DNA from: DATDAH01 sp963845425
Lineage (GTDB): Bacteria; Actinomycetota; Acidimicrobiia; Acidimicrobiales; DATDAH01
Direction of reading: 5' to 3'
DNA: 64,000 nucleotides
Assembly (NCBI GenBank): GCA_963845425.1
Contig: CAWJSC010000002.1
Span: 186,001 to 250,000, forward strand
Part shown: positions 52,953-61,582 of the stretch, piece after piece
How the letters are laid out: each line of letters starts with the position of its first letter
Position numbering within the stretch: position 1 is the stretch's first letter
Notes under the pieces: model-generated
Seen by the model: the letters and a program-made list of their open reading frames with translations, nothing else
What the model was told of the DNA's origin: nothing
Database searches by the model: none
Made by a program: the position numbers and the translations under genes

Positions 52953-54131
52953 GTGAGACGACTGTGGGACGGCGCGCGCGGCGCCAACCCCCTCATGTGG
53001 GACAGCCTGCTCGCGCTGGTGATCATGGTCGCGTCACTGCTCGGCCTGCAGGCCGAGCCGACCGAGCTGACGCCCACCCCGACCGACCCCCTGGCTGTCC
53101 TCCTCGTGGTCGTGGGCACCGGGGTGCTCGCCATCCGACGCCGCAACCCGCTCATCGCCCTGTGGGTGGCCATGGCCACCACCGCGGTCTCGGCGATCCG
53201 GGACTACCTCGAGACCGGCCTGCCCATCGCGGTGATCATCACCTTCTACACCGCCGCCTCGCTGGTGCCGCGGCGCAAGTGGCTCCCCGCGGCCGGCGTG
53301 ATCGTGGGCTTCCTGGCCTTCATGGCGATCTTCCGGGGCGAGGACGTCAGCGTCGGCAACTTCGTGGCGAACCTCGCCATCTACGGGATCGCCGCCGCCT
53401 TCGGGGACAGCACGGCGACCCGCCGGGCCAACACCCGGGCCCTGGAACTGCGGGCCGAGGCCCTCGAGCAGAACCAGGCCATCCAGGCCGAACAGGCCGT
53501 GGCCGAGGAGCGCCTGCGCATCGCCCGTCAGCTCCATGACGTGGTCGCCCACGCCCTCGCGGTCATCGCGGTCCAGTCCGGCGTCGGCGGCCACGTCATC
53601 GACACCGACCCCGGCGAGGCCAAGCGGGTGCTGGACAACATCAACCAGGCCAGCCGGGAGACCCTCGACGAGATGCGGCGCATGCTCGGCGTCCTCCGGG
53701 GTGAGGACGGGTCGAAGATGGACCTGGCCCCCGCGCCCGGCCTCGGCGACCTCGACCAGCTCGTCCAGACCATTCGGGACGCCGGGGTCGAGGTCACACT
53801 CGAGGTGACCGGGGACCAGGACCGGGTCCCCGCCGGGACGGCACTGACGGCGTTTCGCATCGTCCAGGAGGCGCTGACCAACGTGCTCAAGCACGCCGGC
53901 CCGGCCCGGGCCGACGTCAAGGTCGCCTGTGACCCCGGGGTGATCCGGGTGGAGGTGTGCGACGACGGCCGGGGCGCCGCCGCCACCACCGACCCCTCGG
54001 TCACCCATCTCGGCCTGATCGGCATGCGGGAGCGGGTGACGCCCTACGGCGGCGACCTCGACGTGGGACCCCGGACCGGCGGCGGCTGGCGGGTCTGCGC
54101 CACCCTCCCCTACGAGCGGGTGACGGTGTGA
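52953..54131 (+). CDS. Membrane sensor histidine kinase (HisKA_3 type)
   Basis: The 392-residue kinase has an N-terminal membrane domain with four to five helices (about 20-150), a coiled linker rich in Glu and Gln, the phosphoacceptor RLRIARQLHDVVAHALAVIAV with His195, and an ATPase domain with EALTNVLKHA and VCDDGRGAAA followed by HLGLIGMRERV. The family is the DesK/LiaS-like group used for envelope stress. The response regulator starts inside its stop (GTGTGA), so they are co-translated. The ABC exporter downstream is a likely target, as in LiaFSR- or Bce-like modules. Confidence 0.9.
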   Translation: MRRLWDGARGANPLMWDSLLALVIMVASLLGLQAEPTELTPTPTDPLAVLLVVVGTGVLAIRRRNPLIALWVAMATTAVSAIRDYLETGLPIAVIITFYTAASLVPRRKWLPAAGVIVGFLAFMAIFRGEDVSVGNFVANLAIYGIAAAFGDSTATRRANTRALELRAEALEQNQAIQAEQAVAEERLRIARQLHDVVAHALAVIAVQSGVGGHVIDTDPGEAKRVLDNINQASRETLDEMRRMLGVLRGEDGSKMDLAPAPGLGDLDQLVQTIRDAGVEVTLEVTGDQDRVPAGTALTAFRIVQEALTNVLKHAGPARADVKVACDPGVIRVEVCDDGRGAAATTDPSVTHLGLIGMRERVTPYGGDLDVGPRTGGGWRVCATLPYERVTV

Positions 54132-54796
54132 TCCGGGTCCTCGTGGTCGACGACCAGCACCTCGTGCGGGCCGGGTTCCAGGTCCTCATCGACTCCGCTC
54201 CGGACTGCGAGGTGGTCGGCGAGGCCGAGAACGGGCTGGAGGCGGTGGCCCTCGCCGCCGAGCACCGGCCCGACGTGGTCCTCATGGACATCCGGATGCC
54301 CGAGCTGGACGGGATCGAGGCCACGCGGCGCATCGTGGCCGACGACGCCAACGCCGAGACCCACGTCCTCGTCCTCACCACCTTCGACCTGGACGAGTAC
54401 GTGTTCGAGGCGCTGCGGGCCGGGGCCAGTGGCTTCCTGCTCAAGGACACCCGGCCCGCCGACCTCTTGGAGGCAGTGCGCATCGTGGCCGGCGGGGAGG
54501 CCCTGCTCTCGCCGCAGGTGACCCGCCGGGTCATCGCCGAGTTCGCCACCCGGCCCGGCCCGGCCGCCGCGGGCGCCACCGAGGCCCTCGCCGCGCTCAC
54601 CGAGCGGGAGCAGGAGGTGCTGGCTCAAGTCGGGCGGGGCCTCTCCAACGCCGAGATCGCCGAGGCCCTGTTCGTCAGCCCGGCCACCGCCAAGACCCAC
54701 GTCAGCCGCGTCATGACCAAGCTGCATGCCCGCGACCGGGCCCAGCTGGTGGTCATCGCCTACGAGAGCGGGTTGGTGACCCCCGGCGGCGGCTGA
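54128..54796 (+). CDS. NarL/LuxR-family response regulator
   Basis: The 222-residue regulator has a receiver with VLVVDDQHLVRAGF, phospho-acceptor Asp54 in VVLMDIRMPELDG, the conserved Thr and Lys (LTTFDLDEYV and GFLLKDTRP), and a LuxR HTH with LTEREQEVLAQVGRGLSNAEIAEALFVSPATAKTHVSRVMTKL in order. The GTG overlaps the kinase stop by 2 codons' length less one base. A strong hairpin follows 8 bp after the stop, then the ABC exporter. Exporter control by this pair is inferred from proximity. Confidence 0.92.
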   Translation: MIRVLVVDDQHLVRAGFQVLIDSAPDCEVVGEAENGLEAVALAAEHRPDVVLMDIRMPELDGIEATRRIVADDANAETHVLVLTTFDLDEYVFEALRAGASGFLLKDTRPADLLEAVRIVAGGEALLSPQVTRRVIAEFATRPGPAAAGATEALAALTEREQEVLAQVGRGLSNAEIAEALFVSPATAKTHVSRVMTKLHARDRAQLVVIAYESGLVTPGGG

Positions 54797-54803
54797 TCCC
54801 CAC

Positions 54804-54830
54804 GGTGTAGGCGGCGACGCCGCGTACACC
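54804..54830 (+). terminator. Hairpin after the response regulator (terminator or operator)
   Basis: GGTGTA-G-GCGGC-GAC-GCCGC-G-TACACC is an inverted repeat with only a G:G mismatch. It ends 70 bp before the ABC ATG. GGTGTA recurs at about 54870, near the likely ABC promoter, so an operator role is also possible. Confidence 0.5.
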
Positions 54831-54900
54831 CCCCGGCCGACGGCCAGAAGCACCCTGCAGGCCGACGACGGTGTACGGGGCCCGGACGGACAGTGGAGCC

Positions 54901-55677
54901 ATGACCTCAACCCTGCTCCACCCCATCCCCGAGACCTTCGCCCCCGAGCGGCGGCCCCCCGCCGCCCGGGCCGTGGGGGCGACCAAGACCTACGGCAAGG
55001 GTGACTCCGCCGTGCACGCCCTCGCCGGCGTGGACGTCGAGTTCGCCGCCGGTGAGTTCACCGCCATCATGGGACCGTCGGGCTCCGGCAAGTCGACCCT
55101 GATGCACGCCCTCGCCGGCCTCGACGACCTGACCTCCGGCCAGGTCTTCGTGGGCGACACCGACCTCACCCAGCTGAAGGACAAGCACCTCACCCGGCTC
55201 CGCCGGGACCGGATCGGCTTCGTCTTCCAGGCCTTCAACCTGATCCCCACCCTGGACGCCCTGGAGAACATCACCCTCCCGGCCGACCTGGCGGGGCGCA
55301 AGGTCGACGCCGCCTGGCTGGACCTGGTCATCGAGACCGTCGGCCTCCGGGCCCGCCTGAGCCACCGGCCCAGCGAGCTCTCCGGCGGCCAGCAGCAGCG
55401 GGTCGCGGTGGCCCGGGCCCTGGCCGGACAGCCCGAGATCGTCTTCGCCGACGAGCCCACCGGCAACCTCGACAGCCGCAGCGGAGCCGAGATCCTCGAC
55501 TTCATGCGGCGGGCCGTACGCGAGCTCAGCCAGTCGATCGTGATGGTCACCCACGACCCCGTGGCCGCCAGCTACGCCGACCGCGTCGTCTTCCTGGCCG
55601 ACGGACAGATCGTCGACGAGCTCGTCTCGCCGACCGCCGACTCGGTCCTCGACCGCATGAAGAACTTCGGAAGGTAG
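54901..55677 (+). CDS. ABC transporter ATP-binding protein (MacB/LolD type)
   Basis: This 258-residue ATPase has Walker A GPSGSGKST (58-66), the Q-loop Gln in FVFQAFNLIPTLDA, the signature LSGGQQQR (160-167), Walker B VFADEP with Glu185, and a switch His in MVTHDP. FNLIPTLDALENI is the hallmark of the MacB/LolD/FtsE group, which power mechanotransmission rather than classical substrate transport. It has a 25-residue N-terminal extension. The permease starts 6 bp downstream, so the two form a transporter. Confidence 0.95.
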   Translation: MTSTLLHPIPETFAPERRPPAARAVGATKTYGKGDSAVHALAGVDVEFAAGEFTAIMGPSGSGKSTLMHALAGLDDLTSGQVFVGDTDLTQLKDKHLTRLRRDRIGFVFQAFNLIPTLDALENITLPADLAGRKVDAAWLDLVIETVGLRARLSHRPSELSGGQQQRVAVARALAGQPEIVFADEPTGNLDSRSGAEILDFMRRAVRELSQSIVMVTHDPVAASYADRVVFLADGQIVDELVSPTADSVLDRMKNFGR

Positions 55678-55683
55678 GACACC

Positions 55684-58242
55684 ATGTTCAAGCTCACCGC
55701 CAGGGGCCTCTGGGCCCACAAGCTGCGCTTTGCGCTCACCGGCCTCGCCGTCGTGCTCGGCGTGGCCTTCATGGCCGGGACGATGATCCTGACCGACACG
55801 ATGGACAGGACCTTCAGCGGCCTGTTCCAGACCACCAACGCCGGCATCGACGTGGTCGTGCAACGACCCGCGGCCGTGAACAGCGACATGGGCGACGCCC
55901 GTGAGCGCATCGACGCCGCCACCCTCGACCGGGTCCTGGCCGTCGACGGCGTCGAAGGCGCCGCCGGCTCCATCCAGGGCTTCGTCCAGCTGGTCGACGC
56001 GAACGGGGAGGCCCGCGTCAGCGAGGGCCTGACCGCAACCGTCGGCACCAACTGGGTCGACGTCGACTCCCTCAACCCCTTCTCGATCTCCGAGGGCCGG
56101 GCGCCGACGGGACCCGACCAGGTCGTGATCGACGGCGCCTCCGCCGAGCGCGAGGACTGGGCCATCGGTGACACGATCACCGTCCTGGCCAAGGGCCAGC
56201 CCAGGGACCTCACCCTCGTGGGCACCGCCGCCTACGGCGAGGTCGACGGGCTCCCCGGCACCACGGTCGTGGCCGTCGAGGACAGCACCGCCCAGGCGCT
56301 GTTCGCCGAACCCGGCTTCTACGACAACGTCGTCGTGGCCTCCGACGGCAGCCGCACCGACGCCGAACTGGCCGACGCCATCGGCGCCGAGCTGAGCGAC
56401 GCCCCCGGTCGCTACGACGTCATCACGGGTGAAGCCGACACGACCGAGAAGCAGAACACCTTCGAGGAGGACCTCAGCTTCTTCAACCAGTTCCTGCTGG
56501 CGTTCGCCTACATCGCCCTGTTCGTGGGCTCGTTCATCATCTACAACACCTTCTCCATCATCGTCGCCCAGCGTTCCCGGGAGATGGCCATGCTGCGAGC
56601 CGTCGGCGCCAGCCGCCGGCAGGTGCTGCGCTCGGTGCTGCTCGAGTCCATCGGCGTCGGTCTGGTGGCCTCCGCCGTCGGCCTCGGCATGGGTGTGCTC
56701 ATGTCCTTCGGGCTTCGGGAGCTGCTCGGGGCCGTCGGCCTGGAGATCCCCTCCGGACCGGTCGTCATCTCCACCGCGACCATCGTCACGTCGGCGATCG
56801 TGGGTGTCACCGTGACGGTGGTCTCGGCCATCGCCCCGGCCCTGAAGGCCAGCCGCGTCCGTCCCATCACCGCCCTACGGGACGTCGCCCAGGACACGAC
56901 GGGCTCCTCGGTGCGCCGGGCCCTCAGCGGCCTCGTCGTGACGGGACTGGGTGTGGCGGCCTTCGCCGCCGGCCTGGTGGCCGAGACGGCCGCCGACGCC
57001 ATGCCCCTCATCGGGCTCGGTGCGGTCGGGGTCATCGTGGGGGTGTTCGTCCTCGGGCCGGTCATCGCCCGACCGGCGGTGCATCTCCTGGCCGCTCCGG
57101 CCCCCGTGCTGGACGGCACCACGGGTCGCCTGGCCCGGGAGAACGCCAAGCGCAACCCCAAGCGCACGGCGGCCACCGCCTCGGCCCTGATGATCGGTGT
57201 CGCCCTCGTCGGCTTCATCACCATCCTGGCCGCCTCGACCAAGGACTCGGTCAGCGCGGCCGTGGACCGCTCCCTGCGGGCCGACTACGTCCTCGACTCC
57301 GGCTCCTGGGGTGACGGTGGGTTCAGCCCCGAGCTGGGCGACACCCTCGCCGCCCTGCCCGAGGTCGACGCCACCTCGCCGATGCGCTCCGCACCGGTGC
57401 GGATCGGCGCCGAGTCGACCGAGGTCCTGGCCTTCGACACCAGCACCCTCGACGAGGTCCTCGACCTCGACGTCACCGCCGGCCGCCTCGACGAGGTCAC
57501 CGACGGGGGCATCGCGGTCAAGGCCGACACCGAGGTCGGGGGTCACACCCTGGCCGTCGGTGACCAGGTGCGGGTGCGGTTCGCCCGGACCGGCGTGGTG
57601 CCCATGACGGTGGACGCGGTGTTCGCCGAGAACGTGCCCGGTGTCGACGGCTCCTATGTCATCGGCCTGGACGCCTTCGAGGCCAACGTCACCGATCAGT
57701 TCGATCGCCAGATCTACGTGGCGACGGCGGACGGTGTCGACGCCGAGACGTCACTGGCCGCCATCGAGGCGGTGCTGGAGGAATGGCCCAACGCCGATCT
57801 CCAGGACCAGGCGGCCTTCAAGGCCGACATCACCGGGGAGATCGACCGGATGCTGAACCTCATCTACGGCCTGCTGGCGCTGGCGGTCATCATCGCCCTC
57901 ATCGGCATCGCCAACACCCTGGCCCTGTCGGTCCACGAGCGGCGCCGGGAGATCGGCCTGCTGCGGGCCGTGGGCATGAGCCGCAGCCAGGTACGCCGCA
58001 CGGTGCGCTGGGAAGCCGTGGCCATCGCCCTGCTGGGCACCGCACTGGGCACCGGCCTCGCCGTCGCTGGGGCGTGGGGAGTGATCCAGGCCCTGGGCAA
58101 CGAGGTCACCGCCTTCACGGTGCCGCCGACCCAGGTCGGCATCATCGTCGGCCTGGCCGCCCTGGCCGGGGTCGGGGCGGCCCTGGGCCCGGCCCGTCGA
58201 GCGGCCAAGCTCGATGTGCTGGACGCCATCGCCAGCCAGTAG
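55684..58242 (+). CDS. ABC transporter permease with two FtsX domains
   Basis: The 852-residue membrane protein has an N-terminal helix (about 18-40), a large extracytoplasmic domain (about 45-255), three helices forming the first FtsX unit (about 265-400, with AQRSREMAMLRAVGASRRQVLRSVLLES in conserved order), two middle helices, a second extracytoplasmic domain (about 500-715) and a second FtsX unit (about 725-850, with ERRREIGLLRAVGMSRSQVRRTVRWEA). The tail ARRAAKLDVLDAIAS is typical. It resembles actinobacterial exporters for lipids or antimicrobial peptides, likely under the upstream two-component system. Confidence 0.92.
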   Translation: MFKLTARGLWAHKLRFALTGLAVVLGVAFMAGTMILTDTMDRTFSGLFQTTNAGIDVVVQRPAAVNSDMGDARERIDAATLDRVLAVDGVEGAAGSIQGFVQLVDANGEARVSEGLTATVGTNWVDVDSLNPFSISEGRAPTGPDQVVIDGASAEREDWAIGDTITVLAKGQPRDLTLVGTAAYGEVDGLPGTTVVAVEDSTAQALFAEPGFYDNVVVASDGSRTDAELADAIGAELSDAPGRYDVITGEADTTEKQNTFEEDLSFFNQFLLAFAYIALFVGSFIIYNTFSIIVAQRSREMAMLRAVGASRRQVLRSVLLESIGVGLVASAVGLGMGVLMSFGLRELLGAVGLEIPSGPVVISTATIVTSAIVGVTVTVVSAIAPALKASRVRPITALRDVAQDTTGSSVRRALSGLVVTGLGVAAFAAGLVAETAADAMPLIGLGAVGVIVGVFVLGPVIARPAVHLLAAPAPVLDGTTGRLARENAKRNPKRTAATASALMIGVALVGFITILAASTKDSVSAAVDRSLRADYVLDSGSWGDGGFSPELGDTLAALPEVDATSPMRSAPVRIGAESTEVLAFDTSTLDEVLDLDVTAGRLDEVTDGGIAVKADTEVGGHTLAVGDQVRVRFARTGVVPMTVDAVFAENVPGVDGSYVIGLDAFEANVTDQFDRQIYVATADGVDAETSLAAIEAVLEEWPNADLQDQAAFKADITGEIDRMLNLIYGLLALAVIIALIGIANTLALSVHERRREIGLLRAVGMSRSQVRRTVRWEAVAIALLGTALGTGLAVAGAWGVIQALGNEVTAFTVPPTQVGIIVGLAALAGVGAALGPARRAAKLDVLDAIASQ

Positions 58243-58255
58243 GGGCGTTCGGCTC

Positions 58256-58293
58256 GGCCCCGGTCCTGTCGCTTCGGCGGCGGAGCCGGGGCC
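58256..58293. terminator. Hairpin after the ABC permease
   Basis: GGCCCCGG (58256-58263) pairs with CCGGGGCC (58286-58293) in the short gap before the convergent broken gene. Confidence 0.5.
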
Positions 58294-58307
58294 CCGTCGC
58301 GTCGGGG

Positions 58308-58735
58308 TCAGGCGGCGCCGGACTCACAGACGTTCATGAGGTGGTCGGGCCACTGCGAAGACGGGAGCTGCCAGTAGCTGCCGTCGGCACAGTCGAGCGC
58401 GGGGTTCACCTCGGCGAAGACGCCATCGTCGACGTTGTTGTAGCCCGGCACCGACCACACGTGGACCATGTACTGGGTCGAGTCGATCATGAAGCCCCCG
58501 ACCTCGCCACACTGGGCGTCGGTGACCTGCAGGTCGGCGCCGAAGGGGGCGTCGATCTCACCGTTGGCGAACTTGATGCAGGTGTTCTCGTGGTAGTGCC
58601 AGACGTCGTTGGCCCCGGCGAAGCCCTCGGGCTCGGTCGCCGTCGTGGCGTAGTACATGAAGCCGGCGCGACCGGGGAGTCCGGCTCGGTGCCGTCGTAG
58701 TCCCCCGTGCCCGCCGGCCGTCGCCGCCCGCCGAC
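58308..58735 (-). pseudogene. Remnant of a larger secreted-type protein, 5'-truncated and frameshifted
   Basis: About 115 in-frame residues remain from MYYATTATEPEGFAG to the stop, with NDVWHYHENTCIKFANG, GGFMIDSTQYMVHVWSVPGY and a Cys-containing end (QWPDHLMNVCES). The natural lead-in DYDGTEPDSPVAGF is present only if one GC in the CGCGCC at about 58669-58674 is removed. Upstream of about 58735 no similar reading continues and the repeated hairpin appears. It looks like the 3' end of a gene whose 5' part was lost. I believe it belongs to a conserved actinobacterial family of unknown function; a short intact gene starting at the internal ATG 58658 is an alternative. Confidence 0.5.
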
Positions 58736-58763
58736 CGACACCGCGCTGGAGCGGCCGACCGCG

Positions 58764-58804
58764 TTGGAGGCAATAGGGGGCGGTTTCCGCCCTCTATTGC
58801 CTCC
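58764..58804 (-). repeat. Repeated long hairpin, copy 2 (GGAGGCAATA family)
   Basis: Arms 58766-58783 (GGAGGCAATAGGGGGCGG) and 58787-58804 pair with one mismatch around a TTT loop. The left arm is identical over 18 bp with the copy at 38424-38441 region of the first element (38426-38443). Here it lies between the amidohydrolase stop and the truncated gene remnant. Confidence 0.75.
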
Positions 58805-58866
58805 GACGAACGCTGATCGTGAACGCCCGGTGGGCACCACAGACGCCAGACGGAGGGGCCGGCCGG

Positions 58867-60228
58867 TCAGGGCCCGACGAGCCGGCCGGCGACGAGGGTG
58901 GCGGTGACCCGGACAGCGGCCAGGTCCTCGAGGGCGTCGGCGAGGGGGCGGTCCAGGACGCAGAGGTCGGCCGCGGCGCCGACCTCGATCCGCCGAGGTG
59001 GGCCGGCGGGGGCGTCGGGTGGGCCGAGGAAGAGGTCGAGGGCGCGGCGGGCGGCGATGCGCTCGTCGGAGCCGAAGACGCGGCCGGCCGCCGTGCGGCG
59101 GTCGACGGCCGCGGCCATGGCCCGCCACGGGTCGGCCGGGCCGTAGGGGGCGTCGGTCCCGCCGCCGACCGGGACGGCACCGTCGAGCAGGGTGCCGCAG
59201 CGCCAGAGGTCGGGCCGGTCGACGGGGTCGACCTCGGCCAGGTAGCGGTCACCCCGTTCGGCGACGAAGCCGGGCTGGGTGACGACGATGACGCCGAGGT
59301 CCGCCAAGGCCGGGATGGCACTCACCGGGATGACCGCACCGTGCTCGACCCGGTCGCCCGGGAGCGTGCCGACCTCGGCCCAGGCGGCCAGCAGGAGGGC
59401 CAGGGCCTCGGCGGTGACGCAGTGCACGGCGACCGGTCGGCCGTCCCGATGCGCCCGGTCGATTGCCGCGACCAGGGCGGGAAGCGTCGGGAGGTCGTGG
59501 TCGCCGATGACGACCTTGGCCGGTCCCCGGCCGAGTTCGTCCTCGACCGCTAGGCCTGGCGCGCCGGTGACGACCACCCGCTGGGGGATCGAACCGTCGG
59601 CCACCCCGGCCGCCAGCCGGCTCGGGCCGCCGGGGTCGGTGAAGGGAGTGGCGTCGGTGACGCCGGTGACGCCGTGGGCCGTGAGGGCGGCCCCCACCTC
59701 GGCCAGGTGGAGGTCCGGCTCCGGCCACGCCCCGCCGAGGCGCTCGTCGCCCCGCAGGATCCATCCCCGCACGCGCTCCTCGTCGGTGAACGCCACGCCG
59801 GCGGCGGCGACCGCCGTCAGCGCCGCGCCGTTGAGGATCCAGAGGGCACCTGAAGCGTCCTGGACCCGGACGGGGACGGCGCCCGCCCAGTCGTCGAGCC
59901 GCGCCCGGTCGAGGTCCACCGACGACGGGACGAACCCGGTTGCCCGCACCCACCGGCCGGGCCGCGTAGCGGCCGCGGCCCGGCGGATGGCTTCCTCAGC
60001 GACCACCGCCGGCGAGAGGTCGAGCGACCCCGCGGCGGCGGCCATGGCCAGCAGGTGCAGGTGATGGTCGTTTAGCCCCGGCATGACCGCTCGCCCCTCC
60101 ACGTCGAGCACCTCGTGGGGTCCCACCGGCCGCTGATCGGCCCTGAGCTGCGCGATCCGGCCGTCGGCCAGCAGCACATCGACCCGCCGCCCGTCCACCT
60201 CCCCACCCCGCAGCACCAGCGCCGTCAC
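58867..60228 (-). CDS. Amidohydrolase-3 (YtcJ-like) family protein
   Basis: The 453-residue metal-dependent hydrolase has a composite beta-sandwich (1-50 and the last 50 residues, ending AADLCVLDRPL) and a TIM barrel. NDHHLHLL (Asp54, His55, His56, His58) offers metal ligands, PVAVHCVTAEA and VEHGAVIP supply further His residues, and GGGTDAPYGPADPW is the typical late Asp motif. This order fits YtcJ / N-substituted-formamide deformylase relatives. GTG 60228 is chosen because GGGAGG lies 5 nt upstream. Substrate unknown; it neighbours a CoA transferase. Confidence 0.85.
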   Translation of the reverse strand: MTALVLRGGEVDGRRVDVLLADGRIAQLRADQRPVGPHEVLDVEGRAVMPGLNDHHLHLLAMAAAAGSLDLSPAVVAEEAIRRAAAATRPGRWVRATGFVPSSVDLDRARLDDWAGAVPVRVQDASGALWILNGAALTAVAAAGVAFTDEERVRGWILRGDERLGGAWPEPDLHLAEVGAALTAHGVTGVTDATPFTDPGGPSRLAAGVADGSIPQRVVVTGAPGLAVEDELGRGPAKVVIGDHDLPTLPALVAAIDRAHRDGRPVAVHCVTAEALALLLAAWAEVGTLPGDRVEHGAVIPVSAIPALADLGVIVVTQPGFVAERGDRYLAEVDPVDRPDLWRCGTLLDGAVPVGGGTDAPYGPADPWRAMAAAVDRRTAAGRVFGSDERIAARRALDLFLGPPDAPAGPPRRIEVGAAADLCVLDRPLADALEDLAAVRVTATLVAGRLVGP

Positions 60229-60261
60229 GACCACCTCCCTGTTCCGGCCACCCCGGCAACC

Positions 60262-60301
60262 GGCACCGGATTCCGGGGTCGAGGCCCGGAAATCCGGTGC
60301 C
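60262..60301 (-). terminator. Nested hairpin after the CoA transferase gene
   Basis: GGCACCGGATT (60262-60272) pairs exactly with 60291-60301; after a 1-nt bulge CCGGG/CCCGG extends it. TTC-GGGGTC inside and CCAGAACG following it are also seen at 9670-9720, so the two hairpins may be related. Confidence 0.6.
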
Positions 60302-60319
60302 AGAACGAGGGGTGGGCGC

Positions 60320-61495
60320 TCATGCGAGCTCGGAGAGGACTGTGTCGGTGTCGGCGCCGAGGGGGCGGGCCGAGCCGGTCACGGGACGAGAGCGAGGCGA
60401 GGGCACGGGCTCGGGGACGGGGACCGACGGGCCGGGGCGGAGGACGGATGCCGCCACGCGGGACAGGGCCACATCCAGCAGCCAGGTCCCGCCCTCGGCC
60501 AAGGCGTCGCCGACCGCCTGAGCGGCGGCGATGCCGGCCATCGGGTCGGCCACGGCGTCGGCCAGGAAGCAGGGGCCTCCGTCGTCCTCGACGACGAGGC
60601 CACCGGCGACCGCGGTGTCGTCGCCGAAGCCCACCCGGTCGGCCCCAGGGCCCGAGCGCCCGTGAGCGGTGATCGAGACCCAGACCACGGGACCGGCGTC
60701 GGCGGCGAGGTACGCCTCGGCGTCGATCCCCCACTGCCGAAGGGCCCGGGGGCGCGAGCCCTCGATCACGACATCCGCGGCCTGGAGCAGCGCCCGTAGC
60801 CGGGCCAAGCCGTAGGTCGACGGCAGATCCAGGGCCACCGAGGCCTTCCCGTGGTTGAGCAGGTCGAAGAACCCGCTGTCGTCCTGGCGGCCACCGTCCG
60901 GCCGTCGGCTCGACTCCACCTTCACCACCCGGGCTCCACCCAGCCCCAGCAGGTGGCTGCACAGCGGCCCCGCCCAGAGGGAGCTGAGATCGACGACGAG
61001 GGTCAGCCCGTCCGAAGCGGAGCGCTCGCCCACACGGGTACCCACGACGCCATCGCCCGGTGACACCTCGCCGACCGTCGACACCGGCAGGCCCAGCTCC
61101 GCCCCCCGCTGGACCAACCCCGCCGGCGCCCTGGTCCGCACCGCCTCCGTCACCGCGCCCCAGGCATCCGACGGCGCGGCGTCGAGCACCAGCCAGGCGG
61201 GAACCAGATCGACGTCGTCGGGCCGGGCCAGGTTCAGGGCGATCCAACCATCGTCCGCCGGCAGCAGACGGGCGGATCCGCCGCAGCTCGTGGAGCCCGC
61301 CCGGATGTGACCGGCCAGCGCGGCCCGCTCCCCGAGCAGGGCCAAGGGGTCGGCGACCGGCGCGCCCGACACCAGGTCCGCGATGGCGTCGATGGTGCCT
61401 GCGGACGGGAGCAGGGCCGGCCCGTCGGCCCGTCCGGTCAGCCGGGCCAAGCCGTTCGCGATCCACGCCGCCGTCGAGTCCGGGTCCACCCCCAC
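60320..61495 (-). CDS. Class III CoA transferase, permuted-looking single unit
   Basis: The 391-residue protein carries the CaiB/BaiF core in its second half: LTLVVDLSSLWAGPLCSHLLGLGGARVVKVESSRRPDG, then FFDLLNHGKASVALDLPS, DVVIEGSRPRALRQWGID and DAVADPMAGIAAAQAV, whose Asp is the likely catalytic residue. The first 160 residues (DGWIALNLARPDDVDLVPAWL) resemble the segment that normally comes after the core, as if the unit were circularly permuted. GTG 61495 is chosen because TACCGT is 7 nt upstream. It probably moves CoA between catabolic acids. Confidence 0.78.
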   Translation of the reverse strand: MGVDPDSTAAWIANGLARLTGRADGPALLPSAGTIDAIADLVSGAPVADPLALLGERAALAGHIRAGSTSCGGSARLLPADDGWIALNLARPDDVDLVPAWLVLDAAPSDAWGAVTEAVRTRAPAGLVQRGAELGLPVSTVGEVSPGDGVVGTRVGERSASDGLTLVVDLSSLWAGPLCSHLLGLGGARVVKVESSRRPDGGRQDDSGFFDLLNHGKASVALDLPSTYGLARLRALLQAADVVIEGSRPRALRQWGIDAEAYLAADAGPVVWVSITAHGRSGPGADRVGFGDDTAVAGGLVVEDDGGPCFLADAVADPMAGIAAAQAVGDALAEGGTWLLDVALSRVAASVLRPGPSVPVPEPVPSPRSRPVTGSARPLGADTDTVLSELA

Positions 61496-61502
61496 CCGCG
61501 GG

Positions 61503-61508
61503 ACGGTA
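61503..61508 (-). promoter_or_regulatory. Leaderless -10 (TACCGT) of the CoA transferase gene
   Basis: TACCGT on the minus strand, then 7 nt (CCCGCGG), then GTG at 61495. No Shine-Dalgarno is present. Confidence 0.45.
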
Positions 61509-61582
61509 CCCACGGCCGAAGGGGGCCCGGAGCGCTCGACGCGGCGGTACGGTCCCAGGCTTGACCGACCCGAGGGGGAGTT

